NCBI GenBank assembly: GCA_905221605.1
Contig: CAJNDS010002848.1
Span: 62,001-126,000, forward strand
DNA: 64,000 nucleotides
Reading direction: 5' to 3'
Origin: Symbiodinium natans
Lineage: Eukaryota; Sar; Dinophyceae; Suessiales; Symbiodiniaceae
The notes under the pieces are model-generated. The model had not been told where the DNA came from. It was given only the letters and a program-made list of their open reading frames with translations, and did no database searches. Both the position numbers and the translations under genes were made by a program. Shown here in pieces: positions 1 to 12,200 of the stretch (position 1 is the stretch's first letter; every line of letters starts with the position of its first letter).

Positions 1-2
1 AG

Positions 3-1219
3 GTGACTACCACGGAGGCGTTCAAAGCAGTGGTGGTGCGGCAGCAATGGCTAACACCGGAGGGACACTGGAACTTCCTACGCTGGAATGCCGAGACGGA
101 GCAGCTGGACAAGATCGAGGGACAGGGCATCACGCAAGAGGAGTTGGAAAAGTTGATCGAAACCATCCAACAGAGTTGCATGCTGCCTGGAGCCCTCTAC
201 AGATTTCAGGCGACCAGAAGGCTGGCAGCGGAACTGGCGGGACACCAACTGACCTTCGTAGCGGAGGTGGGGCTGAGGCAGCCTGGGGCACAAACACTGT
301 ACCAGTCTCTCGCCAGGATCCAAGGGGTAGCGGCATTGCAGCTAGTGGGTCTACGTGTTCATCACCCGCGACTCCAGATGTCACCGCTGGCGGACACCCT
401 CAGCCGATATCTCAAGTGGTCACTACCTTGGCGTTGCGTAATCCCACCAACCTTTGTTATCTGAATTCCGTTGTCAGTGCATGGTTGTGGCTTGCGGCGA
501 AAACTCAAGGTGAATCGAGTACACTCTTTGGACGAGCTTCCGCAGCTTTTCAACGTATCCTGGCATCAAATAGCACATCACCATATATAGCCGGCATGCT
601 TGCATGGCGCCACATACTCTTGACATGGCCCCAACTACACCAACAAAACGATGCTCATGAATTCTGGATATATCTCCAGGATTTTGCCAGAGCGCCTGTC
701 TTCGAAGGAGTTTGGGAGGCGAGGACTGCAGTTGAGGGCCCCGGACGATACATCCGAGAGCTTCAGGGCACACTCTCTGCAGGAATAACTGTTCCTTTGC
801 CACAACGAACAACGGACCTGGATTCCTGTCTTGCAGCTTGGTGTAGACAGCCCTTCATACATGCCCTGGTGCAGGCGCCTCTTTGGTTATGCATACACTT
901 GCCGAGATATGTTGAGCAGGCCGGAAGGATTCGCAAAAACAGGGTCTGTGTTCGCATTGATCCAGGGAACATCACATATGTACCTGTATTTTGCAGAGAT
1001 GGTACCACGGTGCAATGGATGCCGTACCGAATCCTTGCAGGTATCACTCATGCAGGGCGCGACACCAAATGTGGTCACTACCGGGCCTTCTTAAGTGATG
1101 CACCGCTGAGCACCAACACCTGGTTTACCGACGACGGCCAACCAGCAAAAAGCTGCACAGATGACCTTCTGCACCACATTCACCATGAATGCTACATGTG
1201 TTTCCTTACACGCATGTGA
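3..1219 (+). CDS. Ubiquitin-specific protease (USP, peptidase C19) domain, 5'-truncated, frame-shifted
   Basis: The sequence shows a USP/C19 deubiquitinase fold, which cleaves ubiquitin from substrates. The Cys box NPTNLCYLNS has its catalytic Cys codon at 455-457, followed by a QNDAHEFWIYL box near 650. The His box HAGRDTKCGHYRAF has its His codon at 1076-1078. WFTDDGQPA carries the third catalytic position, and the domain ends CYMCFLTRM just before the stop at 1217. The upstream half reads as protein in a different frame (3 to about 400: WNFLRWNAETEQLDKIEG, ITQEELEKLIETIQQ), and the USP part reads in the frame of position 47. So either an intron or a frameshift lies near 380-440. The start is outside the window. 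The non-coding tail, AATAAA and (TAG)n array that follow suggest this is the C-terminus of a retrotransposon polyprotein; that link is inference. A free-standing USP gene is the alternative. Confidence 0.7.
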   Translation, partial: DYHGGVQSSGGAAAMANTGGTLELPTLECRDGAAGQDRGTGHHARGVGKVDRNHPTELHAAWSPLQISGDQKAGSGTGGTPTDLRSGGGAEAAWGTNTVPVSRQDPRGSGIAASGSTCSSPATPDVTAGGHPQPISQVVTTLALRNPTNLCYLNSVVSAWLWLAAKTQGESSTLFGRASAAFQRILASNSTSPYIAGMLAWRHILLTWPQLHQQNDAHEFWIYLQDFARAPVFEGVWEARTAVEGPGRYIRELQGTLSAGITVPLPQRTTDLDSCLAAWCRQPFIHALVQAPLWLCIHLPRYVEQAGRIRKNRVCVRIDPGNITYVPVFCRDGTTVQWMPYRILAGITHAGRDTKCGHYRAFLSDAPLSTNTWFTDDGQPAKSCTDDLLHHIHHECYMCFLTRM

Positions 1220-2593
1220 GGGTAATCATGCAGACAATGCCAGCATATGTGGTCGAGGGCACCTCCCACAACTGCAGGTACTTACATTTACTTCCGCTAC
1301 AACATGAGTTCGCGAAGCACACCTGATCTGCTTTTTCACACCACATTTCTGAACAATGTGTAGGCTGTACAGCTTTAATCTGATGGACTGCGAGGTTTAA
1401 GGACCGGGTCAATTGCTCGTTTTCTGACCTGCTTGCATCTCGATGCGGGGTCTATCCCTCACCGAACATGTACATCAGAGGATTTTACTTCTCACCTGCC
1501 ATCACGATTGGCCGCATGCTCTTGGCATGTGCTTTTCTGTACATTGTGTCGCGCTAGGCTTCCTTACCCGAAGCTGCGTATGCAAATGCAAAAAATGCCC
1601 GAATCCCAGTAGTGGTTCAATCAAGGGATGTGGCTGGCCTGAAACGTTCTTACGTTCATAATCCACACAGGTGCGGATACCAGAATTGCCACCTTGAGTG
1701 GTTTACCCTGGTGGACCGCCAGCGGGGTCCACGAGACGCTGCGCAGCACATCCTTTCCAAGCAGTCATAGGGGAAAAACCGCCGTCATAGCCGATGGCGT
1801 CTACACAATCAGCGCTCTACTGCCTGATTGGGACTCGCCTACATGTCAACTTTCTCCATGTTGAGAAGAGGAGCAGTTCAAGCTAAGTAGCCGCGCAAAG
1901 ATCCCAAACGGTAACTGTGTATTAACCCCACTCATTGAAGAAGGGATTGTGGCTGGCCTCAACCGTTCCTGTTGAAATAAAGCATGAGGTGCGGATGCCG
2001 GAATTGCCGCATTGAGCGGTTTACCCCGGTGGACCGCCGGCCGAGTCCACGAGACTCGGAGCAGCGCATCCTTACACGCACATAAGGATGGGACTTACTG
2101 CAGTTCTAACCCCTGGGGTCTGCATGCACAATGCTCTGCTTCCTTTGCTACGAAGCGGAACTCGCAGAGCTGGAAAACTGCTCACCCTGCATCAACGAAC
2201 TTATACCGCAAAGAGTTGAATCGCATTCCCCTGCATCCCAAGGTGACATCAGCGTGCTGCCCTCCCGGCAGCAAGCCCACTGCCCGAAGCTCCACATAAA
2301 TGTGTTATTCCAAGCCAGCTGATCCTCCTACGATCCTCTGCCTTTCTGCAAAGTGATCCATGTGGGACGCCGCTAGATGGACACTATGGGCGACGGCCAA
2401 CAGGTACGACCCAATTGCAGATCGGTGCGTGTTTGCTGGACGCAGTGAAACACATTAGGACGACGGGGAGAAGACCTTTTCACATCTGAGCGCTAAGCTA
2501 CACCTTGTCTAGCTCCAACCCAATTTTCGGTGCTCGGACGGTGCAAATCGCCCGCAATGAGCAGAGCCCGCTCGCTCAGCGTTCAATAAAAAA
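1220..2593 (+). other. Non-coding 3' tail of the USP element, with AATAAA
   Basis: No coding frame of any length follows the USP stop. The stretch holds a diverged duplication (about 1620-1760 and 1937-2078) with a hairpin in each half. It ends with an AATAAA hexamer at 2585-2590, placed directly against the start of the (TAG)n array at 2594. This order (ORF, long 3' UTR, A-rich signal, simple-repeat tail) is what non-LTR retrotransposons of several clades show. No target-site duplication can be checked because the 5' end is missing. Confidence 0.45.
1620..2078 (+). repeat. Diverged ~318-bp-spaced direct duplication with conserved hairpin
   Basis: Two segments share TGTGGCTGGCCT, GGTGCGGAT, GAATTGCC, GGTTTACCC and GTGGACCGCC in the same order, about 318 bp apart. 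Each carries an inverted repeat. In copy A, GTGGACC (1711-1717) pairs with GGTCCAC (1726-1732) across an 8-nt loop. In copy B, GTGGAC (2029-2034) pairs with GTCCAC (2044-2049). Loop sequences differ while the stem is kept. Confidence 0.6.
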
Positions 2594-3145
<552 letters not shown>

Positions 3146-3289
3146 GGCACCTTCGCATGCTGGATGAAGAAGAGCAGTGGGCCGTGTCGCGTCAGGTGTC
3201 GAATTACTTTACCGAATGAACTATGAACGACTTCCGATCTGCAGGCCTTTTCTACCTATGGAAGGTGCCCTTAATTCAAGGCTCACAAA

Positions 3290-4110
3290 TTTTTCGGGCT
3301 CACTCATAGAATCGTTTTCCCTGTTTAAGGAGACCGAAGTATTGTTATTGATTTGATTGAAATCTTGGTATGATTGTGTGGGTGTTTAGTTCTGCCAGTG
3401 TCTCCGAAGAGAATATGGCTCAAATTGAATCCATCTTCTGCATTTGGTAGAGTCTCCACTCGTGCAAAAGCAGCGGCCAGCTTTGTCTTCGAAAATTTAC
3501 GGCCTCTCAGATGACGAAGACATATATCTTTTCTTCGTCAGAAAATGTTTAGAATAATACGAAGAACAAAATACTGGAACACTCATAAATCGGTTCAATA
3601 GTGCCAAGGGAAAATTTTTTGAAAAATACAAACACTATATGAACTCCAGCAATTTTGATAGTTCCAACATTTTTTCGAAAAGAAGCAAACCCCGAGAGCT
3701 TTTATGATACAACATTTGTTCTTGAAATGCAGAAAATTCGGTTTTTCAATTTTTCCCATAGTTACAATCTCCGAATAAATTTTACGTAAATAGAGCATGT
3801 AGATCAAACGAATGGACAAACTTAGACAAATGAATATTGTAAAATACACATATAATGAACATAGTAGTAATCTTTTCCCTTGAGTACACTCATGGAGTAG
3901 CATTTGAAAAAGAATACTTAGTCGAAATCAAGAAGCCAAAAAATCGAGAAACAGAAAAACACAAGCCGAGCAAAACCATTAAAGACCAACAAATGACAAC
4001 CAACAAGTCCAAAAACCACGAAGCCAACCTATTCCAGAACCAAAAGTTGGGCTTGCCTTTACCGTCGGATATTTTGTATTGATACTCTGTTCTCGAATAG
4101 AAGTCTATGA
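3290..4110. other. AT-rich island without recognisable gene
   Basis: Composition changes from the GC-rich background to long A/T runs (for example 3595-3850 and 3900-4010). The only frames present are short and resemble no family I know. It could be an old mobile element or an organelle-derived insert; nothing in the sequence decides this. Confidence 0.5.
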
Positions 4111-6688
4111 TTTTTTGATCCCTGTCCCTCCAAATGCGCTGGTCACGCCCCTGCGCCCAGCTGCGCGGCGTAAACTAAGTTTCCCGGCAAGCTGGCCCAA
4201 AACCACACGAAACCAAAAAAGCTGAGGCTGCCCCAAGCCACACGAAGCGTAACAAACTGCATGTACCCGGGGGCGCACGAAGCTGGTTTTCTTTGGTTTT
4301 CTGCATTTTCCTTGTTTCTTGTCTTCGTAGAGCAGTCACGATTGACAGCTGAATCCTTGTGCCTTTAATTTGGGACTTCGCTTGAAGCAACAACCTGGCA
4401 AAACATGCGGCATTTTCCTGTGGTGGTTGTGAAACTGGTGGGAGTCAAAGTTCCAATGCTTTCTTGATCATGCCAATGCTCGTGACGAAACTCAAAACGG
4501 GCCATTCGCAAATTTTTGTGCCAAGCAACGAAACATTCTTCTATAACGTTTGCTTGAAGTCGGTGAGTAACCTTCATGATGTATTCTTTGTGCCTCCCCA
4601 CATGAAACTGTTGTGTGGGCTTGCTTCAAATTTCGTCAACGGCGATGGGGGCGGAGGTTTTGGTTCATGCCGAAAAACAAGAAAGTCCAGGTATCCCATG
4701 TACTGGGAGGGCAGGCAAGTAGTGTGTCACGTGATCAAGGGCTGGAGAGCGGCTATGTTGATTTTCGCACGAAGACGTGAAAGCTTTTGCAAGCTGTTGA
4801 CGTTGGTTGCACCACGGCGGGCTTGTCGCATTTGCTTGGTATGTCTTCAGGGTGGGCATTGTATTTTGCTTTCTATTTGTCTTGGAACTTCGGCATCTGC
4901 AGCATGCAGGTTGAAAGTTTGAGCCGAAAGATCCATAGTCACCGCACGATGTCTACATGGTTATGACGATTCATGGGAATTGTGGTGTGCGTGTTCTGGT
5001 ACTTCCTGGTTCACATATGCAGGGTTCACAGCGGCGGTTGTAAAGGGCTTTGTCAGTGGGATTCGCCATGGAAGCAGCGCAGCCGCTGAGCGCTCGGTCC
5101 GAGGCGAAGACTTTAAATGACAAGCGCATAAACAATTCCAAAGAAGCCAAAAAAACATTGTCCAGCTGCCTTCGTGTGGAAAGGTTGATCTATGTGTTGA
5201 CAGGTAAATTTCGTTCGATCGGATAAGCTTCAAGGAAGCCTTTAAATCCCCCAAACTCCTGAATGACGGTACGGGGGGACAATTTCCCTCGAGAGCTGAC
5301 AAATCCCGAAACCTTGCCTTCGGTGGTTGCGAGGATGCTGCCTCCATGCCGAACTCTGCACGAGGGCTCCTCGAGGACGGTCTTCGCTTGTTTGTCGTGC
5401 AAAATGGACGCAAAGGTACGCAGGCTTGTTGTTTGTGGGGTTTCAGGCGTCAGCGAGGGGGGCCTGGGACATAGGAAGAAGGTCCAAGGCATACAAGATA
5501 GCGGTGGCGGATTGAGATCTGCTGAAGCATCGAGCCCTTGTCGTTGCAGTGATACAAGACATCCGAGCCGCCGAGCCACAGTCTTGGTTCAGGTGGAGCA
5601 GCCGGACTTGCAGATGCCCATGAAGGGGTCCCATGAAATCTCCGAAGAGGACCCCGTTGAACCTCTTGCCCCATGGTTTTTTGGAAGCTTCGGGGCATCG
5701 AGTAAGCATACATTGAGCCCCAGCTGCCCTTTACATCGTCCCAACCCCTTCGTTGAACGCTTGTCACGTGCTGGATGTTGAGTTATGGTCGTTTTGGGGT
5801 GCGAGAGTAGGAACTGCGATTAGGTCCTCAACGTGTGGTCTGGTGCAGATCTTACCTTAAGGACCGGCGGTTTTGAGGTTTAGGGGTTTTATGATTTCGA
5901 CACGGTGTGGACTTCAACATCACAAGCAGTAAGATAAGGACAGCCACATGCAGGAGTTTCAACAACTGGATGTCTTCATCAATCAGATGATTGGCTGCTT
6001 GCAGCAGTGTGAGCCGCACAGACTGCACAAAGAAAACGAGTCAGCGAGTCTGCATGTTCTCCCAAAGCCAGTCCTTGATGCAGGCGAGTTGTGGATTACT
6101 GCGAGTTGGTTTACCACGACAAGTGTCAGCCGAGGCTGATCTTCTTCGTCGGCCTGCCTCTGATGGGCCCTCTGACCCTATAAAAAGTTGAAGGTTCGCC
6201 GAAGGCCCCGAGGTGGGAGGAGTGTTTTACGGTGCAGGGATCTGGTTCCATTTTGGGTTGCCCAGTGCAAGCGCAACATTATGCCACCTTGAAATTGCCC
6301 AGTGACGCAGCATGATGGCCTAAAGTCACGCGACAGCAGAACAGCTCAGGCATAGCCGGTGCTTTCTTTACAACGAAGGAAGCAGGCCCCGAAGAGTTTG
6401 GGTGGATTCCGTTTCGAATACCCACAAAGGAACACGTGCCACACAGTGAAGCATGTTTTTTTGCTGTTTGTTGGAAATGCGTACAATGGATACAGTATCC
6501 AAGCAACCGGATGGCTGTATGTGGCGATTTGGGTTAATTTTAGGTAAGTTTGAGGTTCAGGGTGTTAGCACCAAAAGGCGCAACTAGGCTGTCAAGGGCA
6601 TGTGCATGCTCCGAGTCGCTGCTTTGCGTTTGTGGGGGTGTGTTCTTTGGACGGGATCCTCAGGGAACTAGAAGGACCGAATTGACAG
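4111..6688. other. No gene recognised
   Basis: GC-mixed DNA with short overlapping frames on both strands and no domain signature. One frame beginning with an ATG at 5068 (MEAAQPLSARSEAKTLNDK...) runs about 50 codons and could be an exon or chance. I see no repeats, RNA genes or splice-consistent exon series here. Confidence 0.4.
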
Positions 6689-9146
6689 GTTTCCCAATTC
6701 TCTTTTACCTCGGGTACGTGCCCCTCCTGCTGGTCAACAAGGGCATCGAGCTTTATTTCCTCCAGCACTGGAAGAACATGGCTGGCAGCTCAGACGCCAC
6801 ATGTTACCACAGCCAGGCCTCAATCCCAACATTCCCAACCCTCAAGCTCTTTTCGTTCTTTTCTTCCCGCCCCGCTTCTTCACCTTTGATGCCCTTCTTT
6901 TTTCCCCCCGAAGTTCACCTTTGGGGACCCCATTCTGTGAGGATCCGGTCGCCAACCAGATCCAGAAGGAGCCTTGGGCCAACTTGGGCCAACTTGGGCC
7001 AACTCCCGAGACGCCAGAAAGATGCCTCTGAAAAGGGCGGGTCCACCCAGCAGTCACCTGCAAACGTCGGTATCATCATTGTATGGCTCATCGTCCATGC
7101 TGCCCAGAACACTGAACTCCGCCTCCCACAAATTCCAAACTTGCCGGGCCCGAGCGGGTCTCAGCGGAAGGAGCAGTGGGGCCTCTTCTTTCAGAATCCC
7201 GTGGCTTGGCTTCAGGGTTCTAGGGCTTCGGGGTTCCAGAGGTTCTGTATGGTTCTAGAGATTTGGTTCTTTGGGCGTGGGTTTGGTTCATGTCGGTTTA
7301 GAAAAGGTGGTTTGAGTAGTGTCGGGAAGTCGTAGTGACTGTTATCACCGCTTGCAGAGCCATGTAGACCCGACCATGCCGTGATTTTGGTATCTTCGAT
7401 GCCCAACTATATAGTTCCCCTAGCCCACTAATACCCTAAGCTCGGTATGGTCCCAACATCACTCGAGATATCAAGGTCATGCTCCTCTTCAACGGTGTCA
7501 TGGAGCATTTGGCACCTTGGCCGAAGCTGGTTGAGTCAGTTGAGCAGCCCTGGGTCCCCTGCCAAGTTGAGTGTCAAAACATATCACAGTGTATCGTGCA
7601 GATCCTAACCTTACCGCCGTGCCTTGAGCCTTTAGAAAGCTGCCTTGCTGCCTCTTCAAGGATCTCTTCCTGGATGTGGTCTTCGTTGCCACGGCCTACG
7701 CCACTGGCTACAAGATTCTGGCCGCGGCCAGCACTGCCACCTGGCGATAATACGATGCCTCTGATCCCAACCCTTACTGACCACAATAGGCTTTGAACAA
7801 GGGGACCTCGGTGTGACGAGAAGGCTGAAGGCTTGCTACAGAGCCTTGAAACCTCCGTTTGCCAGCCGCAAGCCGGGGGCTTTGTGGATTTGTGGCCTTG
7901 GCGGAGGTCAGTCTAATCCTGGCTGTGGTGGTGCAACTGGGCTGCTCCCAGGCTTCTGCCATGGCTATGGCGGCTTGGCTGAAATGGGGTGCCAAGCTTT
8001 CGAACCCAGGCTTGGTGGATCTTGGCGGCTTGAAGATTTCTGCTAAAGTGCTTCAAAGTCCTGTACTGAGACTTCCGCGATGAACACGGCCCGCGGCATC
8101 AGCAGCCAACACTTTTCTCGGACAGTTTCGGTTGTTCTTGTTTGGATCCTTTGAACCCAAGGGGTTCAGCCGAGGCGAAAGGCCGCAATGTCTACATCCC
8201 ACTTGTCAAGGACGCCCAATCTGGGTTCAGTGGGGTTCGGCTTCTCCTTGGGTCGGAGGGTCCTCACCAGTTTTCGGATTTGGTGCGAAGGCAAAGTGCA
8301 AGTTTACAAAATCCTTGGGCCTCGAGCCCCGAACTCGGCAAAAGCCAGCAGCTGGTGCCAAAAGCATCTTGACCCCGCCATGCCCGGCCTTCCTGAGGTT
8401 TCTTGTTTGGGTCCAAAAGCCAACTGAAGCCCAGCTGAAGCCCAGCTGAAGCCAGCAGCGACCCACTGTCTAATATGAGCCAGGTGTGGATGGCTTGCGA
8501 GCTTCAAGGCATGGCCTGGCTGGGTGACACGTGCTACGTCGCACGCTTCGGCGGCCCGCCAGCTTTCGGGGGGTCGGTTCGGGGCTTTTAGGGTCCCAAG
8601 ATCTGCCTTTAACTTGAAGGTTTCGAGACACAGGGTTCAGGTTCCTATGTCTGCCCGGTTTTCTTTTTGATCTTTTAGGAACCCAGTGCCTTGCCATTCC
8701 CAACAAAGCACCTACAGCTCTACGCGACCTCGCGGTCGATCTCGTGTTGCATTTCGCTTGAGCGTGCCGTTTTCCTGTTAGGGCTGAGGATGAATACCAA
8801 GGCCCCGAAGCCGGAACTTGCGAGACCCGCGTTGCCCTATTGTTGTTGCAATTTGTTGTGCCCTTGGTTCCTGCGCATGAGGCGAGGCACCCAAAGACCA
8901 AGTAAGCGCCTCCTTCTAGCCAATTTGGGACAAGAGCAGGGGTTTCACTGATCCTGAACCTTCGACGCTTGCGGAGGAGGGCGAGACAATGTGAACGACA
9001 ATGGCCTGGCCAGCAACCGAAACTTTGCGACCACCATCGCCGAGCAGCTCCCGCAGATGGTGTTTTGGCTCACTGTTGTTTAAGCTCACGGCGCGGTTAG
9101 CGGCCGTGGGCGAAACGCTACTTTTACAACTTTTTCGGGTTGTTGG

Positions 9147-9200
<54 letters not shown>

Positions 9201-12200
9201 GGTTGCGGGCATGTCTTCACGCTTCTTCTTCCTTGCTTCTGGTTCAGATAGCCTCTGTTTCTTGCCGTGTTTTATGTACACTCTTCCAGTCTACAGTTCC
9301 AGCCTTTTACATGCACTCTTCTAGTCCAGCCTTGACAGTTCCAGCTTTTTACAAGCACTCTTCTAGTCCACACTTCCAGCATTGACAGTTCCAGCCTTTT
9401 ACACGCACTCTTCTAGTCCACACTTCCAGCATTGACACAGGACATGCACTCTTCTAGTCAACACGTCCAGCATTTTCGCAATGCCCCCTAATCTCGCCAA
9501 ACGCTGTGGGTTGTGCGGGAAATACTTGGGCGAGGCTTGGCGGGTTTGTAGCGGCCAGGTCTAGAAGGTTTGAGGAAGGAAGTAGAGGCTTGCAGAGCTT
9601 CTGTTCGACGGTTGCGTGAATCTCTATTTTGTACACCCTCTGCATCGGTGCCGCCTCGAATGGGGCCCATCTGGTGCGGACCTTGAGGTGCGCCGTCGAG
9701 GAAAACCACAGCACCCCAAGCAATACCACAAACCCTTAACCCTATACCCTGACAACCCTAAACCTTATATGCTAAGCCTGGGGAAGCGGTTAGGAGAGCG
9801 AGTGCGAGGACCCAAGGACCCAAACAACCACACAACACAGAACCGCAAAAACACAGCAAACGCGCAAAAAACCTACTCATAATACGATGATGAAAAATAC
9901 TCAAAACACTGGCAGGCGTGGTAGTTTTGACTACAACAATGCCTAAGATTCACTGCAAGTTAACAAAAAAAAGACGTGTCCGAAAAACACGTTTCAATAG
10001 CGAAACACTGTCCTGCGTGGGTTCAAACCACAGTTTGGTGTGCTTTTGGCCCACGGCCGCTAACCGCGCCGTGACCTTGTTTAAGTATCTTGTGAAGGTC
10101 TCTGCCTGACCAGGCTCCCACGCAGCCCTGGCTCTTGCGCAATTGTTTTGTTTGCTGAAGTGTATCGCTGCTGGGTCCATTATTGCCGTCCATCGTGGAG
10201 ATGGTTTGGTTGCCAGGGACTCTGATTTGGGGATTTACCTCGAGGGTTCGCTTCTGCCCCTACCCGAATTGTTGGGCTCCTGGGCCTCGCAGCACGTGCT
10301 TCCCGTGTCGTGTAGACCTGAAATACTGTTGTATGGTCGACTTTCCGAAGCCGGCTGCAAGATGATCCCTCAGTAGAATATTTTGTGCGTTGTAGCCTGG
10401 TTCAAAATTGGTCACACACTGAAAAAAAACCCACTGACGCAAACGCAAGGCCCAAACCTTTTGGCTGTACACTGTGCGCACTTCAGAGTTTGATGCGTCG
10501 CCCAACTGAGATTTTGCAATCGCTGTACTTTCGCTGGACCCTTGAAGACCTCAGCACAGAGGCTGGCCCGGGTGGAGCAGGAAGTCTGGGTTGCCTTTGT
10601 GCAAAACCTATGGCTCTGTTTCCGCATCTAGCTTTAATTGTAAACGCTTGCGCGCGCCGCCTCGGCAGCCGGGCCGGCCCCAGGACAGGAAAGGAGGAAA
10701 GAGGGTTTCGCAAAAAAAGGGAGGAAGGGCAGAGCGGGTGGGGGGGGGGGGGGGGGGGGGGGGGGGGGTGGGGGGGGTTGGGGGGGGTGGGGCGGGGGGT
10801 TTTTGAGGCACTCCCCCTGTAGGAGCCACCGACAAGCGGGACCCTCCACGGCATCGGTTTGCAGCTCCTCCAAGGGATTGGGGGGGGTCCCACAGGGCGG
10901 GGAAGCCGAGGCGAATTCTTTTTGTTTTTGCCTTCGTCGATGGGGCTGGTCTACTGCGTATCTTCAGCTTCACTCGTGAGCAGCCCAAGTGCCTGCAAGT
11001 TTAAAGTGGCTGTTTTTGAACCCACCGCATTCGTGAGCCCCAAGCCAAAGCCCTGCAAGGATGCACGTTGAGGTTCCGCCTCCTAATTTCCTCAGAGCTT
11101 CATGTGTGCTTACCAAGAAACCCAGTAGCCAGTCAAGTAAGTGTACAGGGTTAGGGAGGGTCAGCGGCTTCTTCCCCGCTTCCAGGCGCGTATCAAGCAG
11201 TGGGCCTCCGTAGCCGTCTCTATAGGCCGGGAGGTTTTGGGAGTTTTGAAGTGCAGTATGCGAGGTGTCGGACTTTGTGGCTTGAGAGTCTCAAGACGTC
11301 GGGTGCCGCTTGTGGCGTACAAGACTCGTACAAGTATGCCCGAGATGGGGACACGGCCGTTGTGACCGGTTTCATGACTCAGACTTCGAGCCGGCTGGGT
11401 TCTGCTTCGCTGTGTCCTCCACCAGGCGTGATGCTCAACAAGGCCCGGCAGGACGCGTGGGTGTGCTGTGACATGTGCCGAGGCAGAAGCCCGAAGAGCG
11501 CTTGAGAACAGCGCCATGTGAGCCCATCTGGCTGCAATCTTGCAACAATTTCGGCTCGAACTAAGGGCCGGGGACCATAAACGAAAGCGGTCCTTCTAAA
11601 GGGTTGCTTTGTGGCACATGGCGGAGCCAACAATGAGCCCTCACTCCGGTAGCTCGAGAGCTTAGAGCCTCTTCGAGCCCTGCCAGGAGACCTGCCTGTT
11701 CTTCATACCCTGCTTGCTTGTCAGCATCGCCACCATCGTCCTCATGCGGGGGGGTCAACCCTCAACACCCACAGCAGCGAGAGAGAGAGAGAGAGAGAGA
11801 GAGACAGCGAGGAGAGCACAGTAGTATATAGCCGTTTTCGAGCCGCTGCCCTATAGCAGGTTCCCCGCGGAGATAGTGGACTCCGAGTTTGTGTGGGTCT
11901 GAGGCAGCTGCGCGATGAGGCTGACCTTTTAATTGCTACCCTGTGCTCTCCCCCCCAAAAAAAAAGAAAACACACAAGCCCTCTTTGAATTACTCTGGCC
12001 CTGAATATCGGGGCGCAGCTGAAGGCCAAAGGTATCCAAAGGCCCTTTTGTGCAGGTAGGAGGGTATTGGCGGAGAGAGGCTGTGGCCTGTACGACTGTA
12101 TGACAGATGACCCATACTGTAATTGTTGTCAGCATGCGTGCAGTCTTATGACTTAGATATCTAAGCGCTGTAGATGTTTTAAGTTGTCGTTGTTTAGGCT

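Noticed and set aside
7661..7743. Assignment of the membrane gene to the LtrA family from FLDVVFVA
   Set aside because: One short resemblance only; the other exons do not fit that family.
9058..9070. TTTTGGCTCA as a spliced-leader relic
   Set aside because: It lies inside a coding-like frame (QMVFWLTVV) and lacks the rest of the leader.
9294..9475. CRISPR-like array
   Set aside because: Direct repeats without unique spacers, in eukaryotic DNA.
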